DNA of 64,000 nt from the NCBI RefSeq assembly GCF_900176565.1, contig NZ_FXEH01000005.1, forward strand, positions 1,141,384 through 1,205,383. Reading direction: 5' to 3'. The translations under genes were made by a program, and so were the position numbers. The notes below the pieces were generated by a model, which was not told the origin of the DNA, made no database searches, and saw only the letters and a list, made by a program, of their open reading frames with translations. Of the stretch, positions 45,671-55,823 are shown piece by piece. The stretch is from Thalassobacillus devorans. Lineage in GTDB: Bacteria > Bacillota > Bacilli > Bacillales > Halobacillaceae. The stretch's first letter is position 1; the number at the start of each line of letters is the position of its first letter.

Positions 45671-45898
45671 TTACTCGGTTACATATGGCAATAGAGCCAT
45701 TGTACGAGCACGCTTGATTGCTTTAGTCAATTTACGTTGATACTTAGCAGAAGTTCCAGTTACACGGCGAGGAAGAATTTTTCCACGCTCGGAAACGAAA
45801 CGTCTTAGCAAGTCAACATCTTTATAGTCGATGTGTGTAATTCCGTTCGCTGTGAAGAAACACACTTTTCTGCGCTTTGCGCGACCGCGACGTGCCAT
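45671..45898 (-). CDS. rpsR: 30S ribosomal protein S18
   Basis: 75 residues. Basic N-terminus ([15 protein letters not shown]), then [18 protein letters not shown] and the [20 protein letters not shown] motif. Partner of S6 in the small subunit and in autoregulation. Last gene of rpsF-ssb-rpsR. Confidence 0.97.
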   Translation of the reverse strand: MARRGRAKRRKVCFFTANGITHIDYKDVDLLRRFVSERGKILPRRVTGTSAKYQRKLTKAIKRARTMALLPYVTE

Positions 45899-45922
45899 GT
45901 GATATTCCCTCCTTACTTGATT

Positions 45923-46411
45923 TTAGAATGGTAGATCATCGTCTGATATATCTATTGGTTCCCCACTGTCTGCAAATGGGTCTTCATTTCGATTATTGTT
46001 ATTGTTATTTTGGTTTGCACCAAAATCGTTTTGACGAGGATTCTGATTTTGCTGGAATCCACCTGAACCTTGTCCTCCCCCTTGGGAAGAACCTTTGCTT
46101 TCCAGGAACTGCACACTGTCTGCCACAACTTCTGTAACAAATACGCGCTTTCCTTCCTGGTTGTCAAAACTCCGGGATTGCAATCTTCCATCGACACCTA
46201 CGAGGCTTCCTTTGTTCATGAAGTTCGCGAGGTTCTCGGCAGCGCGTCTCCAAACGACACAGTTGATGAAGTCAGCGTCCCGATCACCCTGCTGATTGGA
46301 AAAAGGACGATTGACCGCGATGGTGAAGTTGGCAACTGCCACCCCGTTTGGTGTATAGCGTAGGTCCGGATCCCTCGTTAATCTGCCGACTAATACGACA
46401 CGATTTAACAT
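45923..46411 (-). CDS. ssb: Single-stranded DNA-binding protein
   Basis: 162 residues. OB fold ([20 protein letters not shown], with [20 protein letters not shown]), a Gly/Gln/Asn-rich linker, and the acidic tip DISDDDLPF that recruits replication and repair proteins. ATG at 46411 lies 8 nt after AAGGAG. Confidence 0.97.
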   Translation of the reverse strand: MLNRVVLVGRLTRDPDLRYTPNGVAVANFTIAVNRPFSNQQGDRDADFINCVVWRRAAENLANFMNKGSLVGVDGRLQSRSFDNQEGKRVFVTEVVADSVQFLESKGSSQGGGQGSGGFQQNQNPRQNDFGANQNNNNNNRNEDPFADSGEPIDISDDDLPF

Positions 46412-46423
46412 CAGAATCACTCC

Positions 46424-46714
46424 TTATTGGTCATCTTCGCGTACAGCAATATGACGGATAATATCATCAGAGAACTTCGCCTGGCGATCGAACTCATTGA
46501 TAGCGTCACGATCACCTTTGAAGTTGATCGTTACATAGATACCGTCACGGTAGTCGTTGATTTCATAAGCAAGACGACGCTTGCCTAGCTCTTCAACTTT
46601 TTCAACCTCCGCACCATTATCAGTAAGGATGCCGTTAAAACGCTCAACTAGTGAACTTTTAGCTTCCTCCTCGATGTTTGGGCGGATGATGTACATGATT
46701 TCATAATTTCTCAT
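46424..46714 (-). CDS. rpsF: 30S ribosomal protein S6
   Basis: 96 residues, typical S6 ([33 protein letters not shown]). First gene of rpsF-ssb-rpsR. Its ribosome site AAGGAGG is part of the stem described just upstream. Confidence 0.97.
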   Translation of the reverse strand: MRNYEIMYIIRPNIEEEAKSSLVERFNGILTDNGAEVEKVEELGKRRLAYEINDYRDGIYVTINFKGDRDAINEFDRQAKFSDDIIRHIAVREDDQ

Positions 46715-46724
46715 CCGTTTTCAC

Positions 46725-46771
46725 CTCCTTGTGGACTTAGCGGCTCCTTTTCTATAAAAAGGAGCAAGGAG
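46725..46771 (-). ncRNA. S6:S18 mRNA leader
   Basis: On the minus strand, outer stem CTCCTTG / CAAGGAG (the latter is the rpsF ribosome site) encloses a hairpin GCTCCTTTT / AAAAGGAGC. A 3' bulge of about 11 nt (CGCTAAGTCCA) completes GAGCCGC. This matches the known motif with a CCG in the bulge through which the S6:S18 complex represses its own operon. Confidence 0.8.
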
Positions 46772-46801
46772 TAATTTATCGTTAATTACTCACAATGTTG
46801 T

Positions 46802-46830
46802 ATTATACCAAACGATTATACAAAAAACAA
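46802..46830 (-). promoter_or_regulatory. Promoter of rpsF-ssb-rpsR
   Basis: On the minus strand TTGTTT (-35), 17-bp spacer, TGGTATAAT (extended -10). Transcription would start near 46795, just before the leader structure. Confidence 0.7.
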
Positions 46831-46861
46831 CAGTATTTAACGTGGGAAACGGAATCTACGC

Positions 46862-47962
46862 TTATACATTAAAACGGAAGTGGATGACATCGCCATCTTT
46901 CACGAGATAATCTTTTCCTTCGAGACGGACTTTTCCTTTGTCACGGGCAGCACCCATGGATCCTGCTTCAACCAGATCATCATACGATACGGTCTCTGCA
47001 CGGATGAATCCCCGCTCAAAATCAGTATGAATGATTCCGGCAGCCTGCGGGGCTTTCATTCCTAATGTAAATGTCCACGCCCGTACCTCCTGCTCGCCAG
47101 CTGTGAAATAAGTTGCCAGGCCAAGCAGGTTGTAGGTGGCTTTGATCAACTGGTCCAAACCGGACTCAGCAATTCCTAGATCATCGAGGAATTCCTGTTT
47201 TTCTTCGCCATCAAGTTCAGCAATCTCGGATTCTATTTTGGCACACACCACAATGACTTCGGCATTTTCATTAGCGGCATATTCGCGGATTTTTTCTACT
47301 TGAGGGTTGTCCGCATCGGTACCGATTTCGTCTTCACTGACATTGGCGACATAAAGAATAGGCTTTATCGTCAGCAAATGAAGGCCCTTCACGATTTTTA
47401 GCTGCTCATCTGTAAACTCGACAGCACGTGCCGGCTGCTCTTCTTCAAAAGCATCTTTCAATTTTGATAGCACATCATATTCTGCTACCGCTTCTTTATC
47501 TTTTTGGCGAGCCATCTTGGCAACACGGTCCATGCGCTTTGTAACGGTTTCTAAATCTGCGAGGATCAGTTCCAGGTTGATTGTTTCAATATCACTGATC
47601 GGGTCGACCTGACCGGATACGTGGGTGATATTTTCATCTTGGAATGCTCGGACGACATGACAGATAGCGTCTACCTGGCGGATATGAGAAAGAAATTGGT
47701 TCCCCAGTCCTTCCCCCTTACTCGCCCCTTTGACAATACCTGCGATATCAGTGAATTCAAAAGCAGTCGGTATGGTTTTTTTCGGTTTGACAAGCTCTGT
47801 CAGTTTATCAAGACGAGCGTCAGGGACCTCCACGATACCGACATTCGGATCTATAGTACAAAACGGGTAGTTGGCAGACTCTGCGCCTGCTTGTGTAATT
47901 GCGTTAAACAAAGTCGATTTGCCTACGTTGGGCAAGCCGACGATTCCAGCTGTTAATGCCAT
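46862..47962 (-). CDS. ychF: Obg-like ATPase YchF
   Basis: 366 residues. P-loop [14 protein letters not shown] at the N-terminus, switch region [16 protein letters not shown], a coiled-coil insertion (about residues 130-175) and the C-terminal TGS domain ending FRFNV. Ribosome-associated, prefers ATP (family knowledge), and linked to stress responses. Confidence 0.96.
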   Translation of the reverse strand: MALTAGIVGLPNVGKSTLFNAITQAGAESANYPFCTIDPNVGIVEVPDARLDKLTELVKPKKTIPTAFEFTDIAGIVKGASKGEGLGNQFLSHIRQVDAICHVVRAFQDENITHVSGQVDPISDIETINLELILADLETVTKRMDRVAKMARQKDKEAVAEYDVLSKLKDAFEEEQPARAVEFTDEQLKIVKGLHLLTIKPILYVANVSEDEIGTDADNPQVEKIREYAANENAEVIVVCAKIESEIAELDGEEKQEFLDDLGIAESGLDQLIKATYNLLGLATYFTAGEQEVRAWTFTLGMKAPQAAGIIHTDFERGFIRAETVSYDDLVEAGSMGAARDKGKVRLEGKDYLVKDGDVIHFRFNV

Positions 47963-48151
47963 AAAAGACTTTCACTCCTTAAGGATTTACATACATGTAC
48001 GTTAGTCATACCAATTATAAGTTACTGATTCACTAAAACACAAGTGCCAGAAAAATAGAAAACAAGGGCATCCGGAGCCCCTGTTTTTGAAAAGTCATAC
48101 GTAGAAAATGTAATTTTTCACGGCGATTCTAACGGCTTTTAATATTTTTGA

Positions 48152-48352
48152 TCATTCGGTTTCCGCACGTTCCAATACACGCTTCAGCTTCGATTCAAAG
48201 CGTCGGCGAGGAATTAACACACTATGGTCACAGCCCATGCACTTAATGCGAATGTCCGCCCCCATACGGATGATTTTCCAGCGGTTCTCCCCGCATGGAT
48301 GAGGTTTTTTCATTTCTACTACGTCATTCAATTGGAAATCTTTCTTAGCCAT
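48152..48352 (-). CDS. yyzM: DUF951 protein YyzM
   Basis: 66 residues. MKKPHPCGENRWKIIRMGAD with CMGCDHSVLIPRRRFE carries a conserved Cys pattern, suggesting metal binding. Same neighbours (mscS-like gene upstream, ychF downstream) in many Bacillaceae. Function unknown. Confidence 0.9.
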   Translation of the reverse strand: MAKKDFQLNDVVEMKKPHPCGENRWKIIRMGADIRIKCMGCDHSVLIPRRRFESKLKRVLERAETE

Positions 48353-48373
48353 GAGCTTTCTTCCTCCATTCCA

Positions 48374-49255
48374 TTAAACATTCTTCTGTGATTCTTGTTC
48401 ATGCCTAGAATACATGACAAGTCGAGGGAAAGGAATCTCGATTCCTTTTTCATCCAGTCGGTTTTTAACTTCTTTTCTAATTGCACGACCAATCGCCCAA
48501 TGTTCCATTGGATAGGTTTCAGCAATTATCCGTATCTGCACATCTGAGGCAGCTAAATTATGAACACCTAACAATTCTGGTACCGAAACCAACATCTCAT
48601 ATTTTTCCGGTAACTCTTCTAAAAGCTCAGCAATCACTTTTTCTGCTTGATCGATATCTTCCTCATAAGCAATGCTTACATCCACCACAGCAATACTATT
48701 ATGGATGGAATAGTTAGTTACTTGTGTAATTGCTCCATTAGGAATGATATGAAGCTCACCTGTCCAGCTTTTTATCTTGGAAGTACGCAGCCCAATCTCT
48801 TCGACAAAGCCCTCAATACCGGAAATTCTAACGAAATCACCGACAGAAAATTGATCTTCAAAAATGATGAAGAAGCCGGTGATGATATCCCGTACCAGGT
48901 TTTGTGCACCGAAACCGATGGCAAGACCGGCAACCCCGGCACCTGCAAGTAATGCACCGATATTGAATCCGAATGTTTCCAGAATCATCATCAGGGCGTA
49001 TAAATAAACAATATAGGTCAATGTATTTTCAACGAGTTTGACGAGGGTCGCTTCCCGCCTGCGCGGAATGCTGAAGGGCCCTCTTCTTTTTTCACTGAAA
49101 TATTTAAGGACGACTTTTTTGGCAACTTTTATAATAGTTAAGGACACGACTACAATCATAATAATCCGCAGCAAACCTTTTGCCATTGCTATCCAGACAT
49201 CTGGCTGCATGATATAGTCCTGTAGTGCATTCCATTGCTCAGTAAAGAATTCCAC
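48374..49255 (-). CDS. Small-conductance mechanosensitive channel
   Basis: 293 residues. Three transmembrane helices, with the pore-lining TM3 (LLAGAGVAGLAIGFGAQNLV), then the MscS beta and alpha/beta domains (GDFVRISGIEGFVEEIGLR; HIIPNGAITQVTNYS). Releases solutes upon hypo-osmotic shock. 21 bp upstream of yyzM. Confidence 0.93.
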   Translation of the reverse strand: MEFFTEQWNALQDYIMQPDVWIAMAKGLLRIIMIVVVSLTIIKVAKKVVLKYFSEKRRGPFSIPRRREATLVKLVENTLTYIVYLYALMMILETFGFNIGALLAGAGVAGLAIGFGAQNLVRDIITGFFIIFEDQFSVGDFVRISGIEGFVEEIGLRTSKIKSWTGELHIIPNGAITQVTNYSIHNSIAVVDVSIAYEEDIDQAEKVIAELLEELPEKYEMLVSVPELLGVHNLAASDVQIRIIAETYPMEHWAIGRAIRKEVKNRLDEKGIEIPFPRLVMYSRHEQESQKNV

Positions 49256-49297
49256 AACGACCCTCCTGCCTAGAGATACTTTTGTTATTTTACATAA

Positions 49298-50320
49298 TCA
49301 TGTATCCATTTTATAGCGATTCACGATTGGATACAACAAAAGTGATGACAGGACATATAAATTCAGAATTCCATACAAGGGATACAGATATTCTATCAAG
49401 GTTGAAAAGCCGAAAGAGGTGAATGGGAGCATGAATGCGACTGCCATCATCGCAAGCATCCATAACGGCACGTCCAATAGGCGCCGAAATCGTGTAATTA
49501 AACCGAAGACTCCCGAGGCAGCAGTTGTAAAAATAGCAATCCATAATAAAGCAGACATAAATAACAGCATTTCAAACGGATAGCCTTTTAAAATGGCAAA
49601 CAACGGAATTTCGTATAGCAGGATTTCTTCCGATATTTGAATGAGACTATTATTATAAAGATAAGAAATCGAACCAAGTACAACACCGCTTCCGATACTG
49701 GCCACCCATATTTCATTTTTTTGTTCCATCTGATTGCCGATCGCTCCAAGTACAGCTATAAGCGGCAGAATATTCAATGCTGTGAACGGAAAGGCCGCCA
49801 TCCAGTTACTCGTTTCATGAAGATGAGAGAACAAAGTCAATTCCTGGTCAAGCGTAAACAATAAGAGTACAAGAAACAACCCGATAATCAGTAGCGGGAG
49901 GATGATACTATTAATGGATACAATACCTTTGACATCCCAAATAAATATTAAAATAAGCGGAATGACGATGGCGAGTACCCCGAAACGGTAGGAATAGTGG
50001 AAGGCCTGCCAGGTAGCTCCACTTCCTGCCAGCATAACGACCGTCGTAGTAAATAAATAGAAAACGATCATCCAGTCATAGATTCCTGTCAGATGCTTGC
50101 CGACGATCACCCGGAGCACGGGTAAATAATGACTCGATTTCTTCTCATAACTGATGGATAAAATGACATAGCAGCAAATCGTAAATAAAACCGTGAACAG
50201 AATGATAGCCAGTCCACTTTCATGCCCGAAAAACTGCCACAGTTCCCGCCCCGAAGCATACCCTGCACCTATCATTGTTCCGATGATTAAGAACATCCAC
50301 TTGCCGCCTGATTTCAACAT
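49298..50320 (-). CDS. YkvI-type membrane protein
   Basis: 340 residues from the ATG at 50320, 7 nt after GGAGGAG; codons farther upstream lack a site. About ten transmembrane helices. The first helix (GTMIGAGYASGRELWQFFG) carries the unwound GAG-x-A-S-G motif of the LeuT-like transporter group. Probably a transporter for an amino acid or related solute; substrate unknown. Divergent from yyaC. Confidence 0.85.
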   Translation of the reverse strand: MLKSGGKWMFLIIGTMIGAGYASGRELWQFFGHESGLAIILFTVLFTICCYVILSISYEKKSSHYLPVLRVIVGKHLTGIYDWMIVFYLFTTTVVMLAGSGATWQAFHYSYRFGVLAIVIPLILIFIWDVKGIVSINSIILPLLIIGLFLVLLLFTLDQELTLFSHLHETSNWMAAFPFTALNILPLIAVLGAIGNQMEQKNEIWVASIGSGVVLGSISYLYNNSLIQISEEILLYEIPLFAILKGYPFEMLLFMSALLWIAIFTTAASGVFGLITRFRRLLDVPLWMLAMMAVAFMLPFTSFGFSTLIEYLYPLYGILNLYVLSSLLLYPIVNRYKMDT

Positions 50321-50413
50321 AAAGTCGCTCCTCCACTTTTTCGTTTTTTGTGTATGTATAGAAAAGTTAAAAACTTTATATACTAATACCAATATGTATT
50401 TGGAGGAGAAGCT

Positions 50414-51013
50414 ATGAATCTTCGGGACAGGTTTTTACATAAAGAAACGCGCTATCTCTACTCGGATCCTTTCGTTGTGCCGGAAATGAGTGAACGCCTC
50501 CTGGATTTGCTCCCCCAGGACAGGGAAATCGTCGTCGTATGTATCGGAACGGACCGTTCCACGGGCGATTCATTTGGTCCGGTTGCCGGTTCGATGATCA
50601 GGGATAATAACCCTAAACATTTTTCTGTCTATGGAACATTACCTGAACCTGTGCATGCGTTGAATTTAAAAGATACGCTTGATGCTATCCGTGCCAAATA
50701 TACCAGGCCATTCATCATTGCTGTCGATGCCTGCCTCGGAAAAACTTCTTCCATTGGAATTCTTTCTGTCTCGAAAGGATCGCTGGCTCCAGGAGCTGCC
50801 ATGAAAAAAGATCTTCCAAAAGTGGGGGATGTCTCCATCAGTGGGATTGTAAATGTCGGTGGCTTCATGGAATACTTCGTCCTGCAAAACACCAGACTTC
50901 ATACCGTCATTGAAATGGCATCACAGGTCTCCCAGGTCTTCCACCGTGTCGATTTAGAATTACAGCTGCGCTCCTCTAAAAACTCTGTTTTTCGTAATAC
51001 ATCCACCAACTAA
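50414..51013 (+). CDS. yyaC: Sporulation protein YyaC
   Basis: 199 residues. IVVVCIGTDRSTGDSFGPV and PFIIAVDACLGKTSSIGI define the DUF1256/YyaC family, related in fold to the germination protease GPR. Present in spore-formers next to parAB and supports endospore formation in this organism. The ATG follows GGAGGAG by 6 nt. Terminator after it. Confidence 0.92.
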   Translation: MNLRDRFLHKETRYLYSDPFVVPEMSERLLDLLPQDREIVVVCIGTDRSTGDSFGPVAGSMIRDNNPKHFSVYGTLPEPVHALNLKDTLDAIRAKYTRPFIIAVDACLGKTSSIGILSVSKGSLAPGAAMKKDLPKVGDVSISGIVNVGGFMEYFVLQNTRLHTVIEMASQVSQVFHRVDLELQLRSSKNSVFRNTSTN

Positions 51014-51020
51014 ACGGCAA

Positions 51021-51054
51021 AAGCATTCGGATTATAAAAACCGGGTGCTTCTTT
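51021..51054 (+). terminator. Terminator of yyaC
   Basis: AAGCATTCGG / CCGGGTGCTT stem (two G-U pairs) followed by CTTTCC. Confidence 0.65.
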
Positions 51055-51103
51055 CCTATATTCGTATTACGCTTTCCAATACCTTTTTCAGGAAAAGAAA
51101 AAT

Positions 51104-51808
51104 TTAAAAGAGTTTAGAAATATACAGGATGAAGCCGACGGTAAGTAAGGCCGGGAGCAGGTTTGCCACACGTATTTTCGTCAAATTCAATAGATTTAAA
51201 CCGATAGCCACAATCATCAGCCCTCCGGTCGCGGTCATTTCAACAATGAACGCATCCAGCATGCTTTGCGGGATCCAGTGCGTAATCTGAGTAGCGGATA
51301 GGGCGATTCCACCCTGGTATAATAGGACAGGGATAACGGAAAATACCACTCCAAATCCGAGTGTGGTCGTCAAGACTAAGGCAACGAAGCCATCAATAAT
51401 CGCTTTTGTGATCAATACTTCATGATCCCCCCTGAGTCCGCCGTCCAACGCGCCGATTACCGACATCGCACCGATCACGAAAATTAAGGAAGCTGTGATG
51501 AATCCCTGGGCTACCGTAGATTTTGAGTCTGGTTTAGCGACCTTGCTTTCGATCCACTTGCCGACATTTTCTAACTTTGTTTCCAGGTGTGTGCCTTCGC
51601 CGATGATTGCTCCTGTCAGCAGGCTTAATAGCACCACCACTATATTCTCCGTCTGGAAACCCATTTGCAGGCCTATCAGAATGACGGCCAGCCCAATTCC
51701 ATGCATGATTGTTTCTTTATATCGCTCCGGGATTTTCGTGAAAAATAATCCAAGTACTGTACCCGCTATGATACAAACGCCATTTATTATTGTACCGTAT
51801 AAAACCAT
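51104..51808 (-). CDS. DUF554 membrane protein
   Basis: 234 residues with about six or seven transmembrane segments. LYGTIINGVCIIAGTVLGL and the GAIIGEGTHLETKLE motif fit the DUF554 (YdfK-like) family, thought to be transporters. The start is 4 bp from the stop of the aminotransferase gene, so the two are cotranscribed. Confidence 0.9.
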   Translation of the reverse strand: MVLYGTIINGVCIIAGTVLGLFFTKIPERYKETIMHGIGLAVILIGLQMGFQTENIVVVLLSLLTGAIIGEGTHLETKLENVGKWIESKVAKPDSKSTVAQGFITASLIFVIGAMSVIGALDGGLRGDHEVLITKAIIDGFVALVLTTTLGFGVVFSVIPVLLYQGGIALSATQITHWIPQSMLDAFIVEMTATGGLMIVAIGLNLLNLTKIRVANLLPALLTVGFILYISKLF

Positions 51809-51812
51809 ATTG

Positions 51813-52955
51813 CTACATCTCCATATATCCGTTTCTTATTTCATCAATTGCCTGGATAAACCGATCAATTTCTTCTTCTGTGTTATAAGGGCCGATGCTT
51901 GCCCGGACAGCTCCCTGGTCGGAAGTGGCATAAAAATCGTGGGAAGTCGGACTGCAGTGCAACCCTGCACGTACGGCAATCTGATAGTGGGAATCTAGAA
52001 TCATAGCAATTTCCTGGGAAAATATATCCCCGATATTGAAGGCTACCACCGGCATGCGCTTAACGTCAGGTCCTGGTCCATAGACGATGACATCCTCTAT
52101 TGCCGCCAACCCTTCCATCAGCCTTATAGTCAAGTATGTTTCACGTGAAACACGGTTAATCTCATCCAGTTCCTGTAATGCCGCCTTCCATCCGGCGATT
52201 CCAGGTGTATTCAATGTTCCACTCTCATATTTTTCCGGCCAGCGATCCGGCTGGGTAGGGAGATTGGAAAAGCTTCCTGTTCCCCCATAGACCAGCGGTT
52301 CTAATTTTATTTCACCTTCGACAAGCAAAGCCCCAGTCCCCTGGGGACCAAGCAGCCGCTTATGGCCAGGGAACGCCAACATGTCGATACCAAGCTCTTT
52401 CATATGTATCGGAAAATGTCCCGCCGTCTGGGAAGCATCCACCAGCACTTTGCTATCTGTCTCGTTTATGATTTCCATCATCGACTTTAAGGGTGCAATT
52501 TCGCCTGTGATATTGGACGCATGGGAAATGACGACCAACTTCGTTTCCGGACGGATAACAGTCTTCAAATCCTCAGCCAATTCTTCTCCATTCCCTTGAA
52601 GGTAGGTAACTTCAATCTTCTTCTTCTCTTTCAAATACTCTAACGGACGGCGGACAGAATTATGTTCAAACCGCGTCGTGATGACGTGATCTCCTTTAGA
52701 AAATGGAAAGCCCGCTATCGCCTGGTTCAAAGCCCCTGTCGCATTGGAGAAAAATAACACTTTTTTCGGATTGCTTGCCCCGAATCGCTCGGCCAGCAGT
52801 TTCCGTGTGGTTTGGATGACTTTGGCAGCACGGTCCGCTAACGCATGGTTACCGCGCCCCGGATTCGCACCATAGTCGTTTACAGCTTCCACCATTGCCT
52901 CCGCTACGTTTGTGGGCTTTGGGAAGGAAGACGCTGCCTGATCCAGATAAATCAT
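51813..52955 (-). CDS. Class V aminotransferase / cysteine desulfurase-like enzyme
   Basis: 380 residues. A PLP fold with LDQAASSFPKPTNVAEAM, the Schiff-base Lys in LAFPGHKRLLGPQGTGAL, and an active-site Cys in RAGLHCSPTSHDFYATS. This matches the desulfurase-related subgroup (TIGR01977-like) whose function is unclear. The conserved Cys makes sulfur mobilisation plausible. A perfect parS (52137-52152) lies inside this gene. Starts after CAGGAGG. Confidence 0.9.
   Translation of the reverse strand: MIYLDQAASSFPKPTNVAEAMVEAVNDYGANPGRGNHALADRAAKVIQTTRKLLAERFGASNPKKVLFFSNATGALNQAIAGFPFSKGDHVITTRFEHNSVRRPLEYLKEKKKIEVTYLQGNGEELAEDLKTVIRPETKLVVISHASNITGEIAPLKSMMEIINETDSKVLVDASQTAGHFPIHMKELGIDMLAFPGHKRLLGPQGTGALLVEGEIKLEPLVYGGTGSFSNLPTQPDRWPEKYESGTLNTPGIAGWKAALQELDEINRVSRETYLTIRLMEGLAAIEDVIVYGPGPDVKRMPVVAFNIGDIFSQEIAMILDSHYQIAVRAGLHCSPTSHDFYATSDQGAVRASIGPYNTEEEIDRFIQAIDEIRNGYMEM
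52137..52152. other. parS centromere site 1 (perfect)
   Basis: TGTTTCACGTGAAACA, a perfect 16-bp palindrome and exact match to the B. subtilis parS consensus, lying within the aminotransferase coding sequence and about 0.9 kb from parB. It is a loading site for ParB. Confidence 0.97.
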
Positions 52956-53018
52956 TTGTCTACCTCCTGTTTGTAAAACTAGCTTGTTGCTAAGTCTTTA
53001 TATTCTTTAACTGCTAAA

Positions 53019-53052
53019 AAGACCTGGTTTCGTGAGGCGTCCACCAGGTCTT
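53019..53052 (-). terminator. Terminator of parAB
   Basis: AAGACCTGG / CCAGGTCTT stem, T5 on the minus strand. Confidence 0.88.
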
Positions 53053-53058
53053 CCCCCT

Positions 53059-53910
53059 TTATTCTGTTTCCAGCATCCCCAATATCCTGTTCAAATCATC
53101 ATCAGAGAAAAATTCTATTTCAATTTTACCTTTTCGTTTCCCTCGATGAATCGTCACGCCTGTTCCAAAATGATTTCTTAAAGCTTCTTCCTGTTCTTGC
53201 AGGAAGACATCTTTCTTTTGGTTACTGCGATTTACTTCTTTCTTCTTTTGTGTTTGGTCATTCAATTGGGTGATCAGCAGTTCTACTTGTCTGACGTTCA
53301 TGTATTCCTTCTGAATCTTCTCTGCAACGGGAAGCAATTTATCTTTATCCTTCAAACCTAGTAAGGCTCTGCCATGCCCCATCGACAATTTTCCTTCATT
53401 GATCCAGTTGATAATCGGCTCCGGCAATGTCAAAAGCCTCACCAAATTGGCAATATGGGAGCGGCTTTTACCCAGCCGTTTGGCCAGGGTTTCCTGAGTA
53501 ATCCCCAGTTCATGAATCAGTTGCTTATAAGCCTGTGCTTCTTCAACCGGTGATAAATCTTCTCGTTGTAGATTCTCCAATAATGCCAGCTCCATCATCT
53601 GTTCATCTGTTAACTCTCTCACTACAGCAGGTACCGCTTCCAATCCAGCTGCATCCGCAGCCCGATACCGCCTTTCACCTACAACGATTTCATAGCCTTT
53701 GATGCTCTTACGAACAATTAAAGGCTGGAGGATCCCATGTGCTTCGATTGATTCCTTCAGTTCCTGAATTGCTTTAGGATGAAAGGATTTACGAGGCTGA
53801 TACGGATTGGGGCGGCACTGTTTTACTGGTATCTGTTTGACGCTTTCCTCTTTCGTGTTTTCAAAATCAGTAAAAATGGCGTTGAGACCCTTACCTAACC
53901 CTTTCGCCAT
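53059..53910 (-). CDS. parB: Chromosome-partitioning protein ParB (Spo0J)
   Basis: 283 residues. MAKGLGKGLNAIF N-terminus, CTP-binding fold (NPYQPRKSF, with GERRYRAADAAG), HTH (TQETLAKRLGKSRSHIANLVRLL) and a C-terminal dimer domain. ParB loads at parS and spreads with CTP. Start ATG 53910, overlapping the end of parA by 20 bp. Confidence 0.97.
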   Translation of the reverse strand: MAKGLGKGLNAIFTDFENTKEESVKQIPVKQCRPNPYQPRKSFHPKAIQELKESIEAHGILQPLIVRKSIKGYEIVVGERRYRAADAAGLEAVPAVVRELTDEQMMELALLENLQREDLSPVEEAQAYKQLIHELGITQETLAKRLGKSRSHIANLVRLLTLPEPIINWINEGKLSMGHGRALLGLKDKDKLLPVAEKIQKEYMNVRQVELLITQLNDQTQKKKEVNRSNQKKDVFLQEQEEALRNHFGTGVTIHRGKRKGKIEIEFFSDDDLNRILGMLETE

Positions 53911-54664
53911 TAGCAATCACTTCCTTTGCCAATTCTAAATATACTTCAGCACCGCGTGATTTCGGATCATAAAGAATGATAGGCTGGCCATGGCTTGGCG
54001 CTTCACTTAAACGTACGTTTCTAGGAATGACCGAACGATACACCTTTTCCTGGAAGTACTTTTTGACTTCTTCGATCACCTGAATGCCAAGATTAGTGCG
54101 CGCATCAAGCATGGTCAGTAAAACTCCATCAATCATCAAGTCTTTATTCAAGTGCTTTTGAACTAATCGGATCGTATTCAATAATTGGCTCAGTCCTTCC
54201 AACGCGTAATATTCGCATTGGACCGGGATGATGACAGCATCCGAGGCAGTCAATGAATTTATCGTCAACAGCCCCAGGGAAGGAGGGCAGTCGATTATGA
54301 TGTAATCATAATCCTCTTTCACTTCCTCTAATGCCTGCTTCAGCCTTACCTCCCGCGATATAGTCGGCACCAGTTCAATTTCTGCACCGGCCAGCTGGAT
54401 GGTCGCAGGAATGATATCAAGGTTTTCGACTAATGTAGAAGTGCGAATTTGTTTAGCTCCTTGATCTTCAATCAATATATTATAAATGCACTGGTCGACA
54501 TCCCCTTTATTGACCCCTACACCGCTTGTCGCGTTGCCTTGGGGATCGATATCGACGAGCAGTACCTTATGGTTCAAATATGCCAGGCATGCACTAAGAT
54601 TGACTGCTGTAGTAGTCTTGCCTACCCCGCCCTTTTGATTGGCGATGGCGATTGTTCTCCCCAT
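53891..54664 (-). CDS. parA: Chromosome-partitioning ATPase ParA (Soj)
   Basis: 257 residues, with deviant Walker A IANQKGGVGKTTTAVNLSA near the N-terminus and Walker B YIIIDCPPSLG. It regulates DnaA and, together with ParB, moves the origin. Confidence 0.97.
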   Translation of the reverse strand: MGRTIAIANQKGGVGKTTTAVNLSACLAYLNHKVLLVDIDPQGNATSGVGVNKGDVDQCIYNILIEDQGAKQIRTSTLVENLDIIPATIQLAGAEIELVPTISREVRLKQALEEVKEDYDYIIIDCPPSLGLLTINSLTASDAVIIPVQCEYYALEGLSQLLNTIRLVQKHLNKDLMIDGVLLTMLDARTNLGIQVIEEVKKYFQEKVYRSVIPRNVRLSEAPSHGQPIILYDPKSRGAEVYLELAKEVIANGERVR

Positions 54665-54863
54665 GATGTCACCTACCTATTTCTCCATAAAATATATCAA
54701 ACAGTCGAGGCTCGATTCCAACATCGCGCCCGTTTGTGAGCGTTCATAAAGTGTACACTACTATTCTATCACTTTTTTCTATATTCTGACTTTTATTTTT
54801 AAAAAAGGCGGGAAGCGATCATTTTCCTTACTGTTTCAAATGGCGCCAGGGGCCTATTAAAAA

Positions 54864-54889
54864 TTCCCACCTTCTTACGAAGATGGGAA
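54864..54889 (-). terminator. Terminator of noc
   Basis: TTCCCA(T)CTTC / GAAG(G)TGGGAA stem with T5 on the minus strand, just past the noc stop. Confidence 0.82.
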
Positions 54890-54897
54890 TGAAGGAG

Positions 54898-55776
54898 TTA
54901 TTTTTGATTTTTCTTAGGTATTTTTATGGTGATCTGGTAATAATCATCGTGATCCTGCTCATCTGTTTCGAGATTGATACCGGTATCATTCACCATATTG
55001 AGGGATTGCCGAATCGTGTTCATGGCAATACGAATGTCTTTGTTGACACCTTTCATCCGTGGCTTTTTCTTTGGCTTTTTATCTTCTGTTTCTTTTTTGA
55101 TCCGTTCTTCTGTCTGTTTGACATTGAGCTGCTTTTCGATGATTTCATGAAGTATCTTTTCCTGAAGCTCAGGATCTTTCACTGCAATCAATGCGCGGGC
55201 ATGCCGTTCTGTAATTTCTTTATCCATGATTGCCTGCTGTACAGCCTCCGGGAGCTTAAGCAGACGCATTTTATTAGCAATCGTCGATTGGCTTTTTCCA
55301 AGGCGCTGTGCCAGGGCCTCTTGTGTCAGCTCATGGATTTCAATCAGACGAGCATAGGCAGCCGCTTCTTCAATGACGGATAACTCTTCCCGCTGAAGAT
55401 TTTCTATCAAAGCCACAGATGCCGTTTCTGCATCATTCATTTCTCTAAGAATAGCCGGTACTTCTTCCCAGCCAAGAGACTGCACGGCTCTCCAACGTCT
55501 TTCCCCGGCAATCAATTCGTAATCTTCTTCGTCAAGACGACGAACGACAATCGGCTGGATCATGCCATGTGTATGGATGGTCTGTGCCAGTTCCGCTATT
55601 TTTTCCGCATTAAAAACAGCCCGTGGCTGATAGCGGTTCGGCTGGACACGGTTGACGGGAATATGGATAACTTCATCCTTATTGTAATCTTTTTCGTCTA
55701 AAGCCTCTGCTTCGGATTCCTCGTCAGAATCCGGTTTGTCTCCCAGGCCAAATAAGCGACTGAAAGGATGTAACAT
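54898..55776 (-). CDS. noc: Nucleoid occlusion protein Noc
   Basis: 292 residues, a ParB paralog. An amphipathic N-terminal helix ([12 protein letters not shown]) for membrane binding, then [21 protein letters not shown], and HTH ([20 protein letters not shown]). Noc blocks division over the nucleoid by linking DNA to membrane. Not in an operon with parAB, as a terminator separates them. Confidence 0.95.
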   Translation of the reverse strand: MLHPFSRLFGLGDKPDSDEESEAEALDEKDYNKDEVIHIPVNRVQPNRYQPRAVFNAEKIAELAQTIHTHGMIQPIVVRRLDEEDYELIAGERRWRAVQSLGWEEVPAILREMNDAETASVALIENLQREELSVIEEAAAYARLIEIHELTQEALAQRLGKSQSTIANKMRLLKLPEAVQQAIMDKEITERHARALIAVKDPELQEKILHEIIEKQLNVKQTEERIKKETEDKKPKKKPRMKGVNKDIRIAMNTIRQSLNMVNDTGINLETDEQDHDDYYQITIKIPKKNQK

Positions 55777-55823
55777 GTTCAGACACCACCTTTTTTTGCG
55801 AGAAGCACACTCTATATTTGGTT

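Noticed and set aside
48064-48078. Possible terminator after yyzM
   Set aside because: Only a short GGGC/GCCC pairing with a weak T-tract; not strong enough to list.
54883-55383. 166-residue Phe-rich frame opposite noc
   Set aside because: Antisense shadow of a Glu/Lys-rich coding region.
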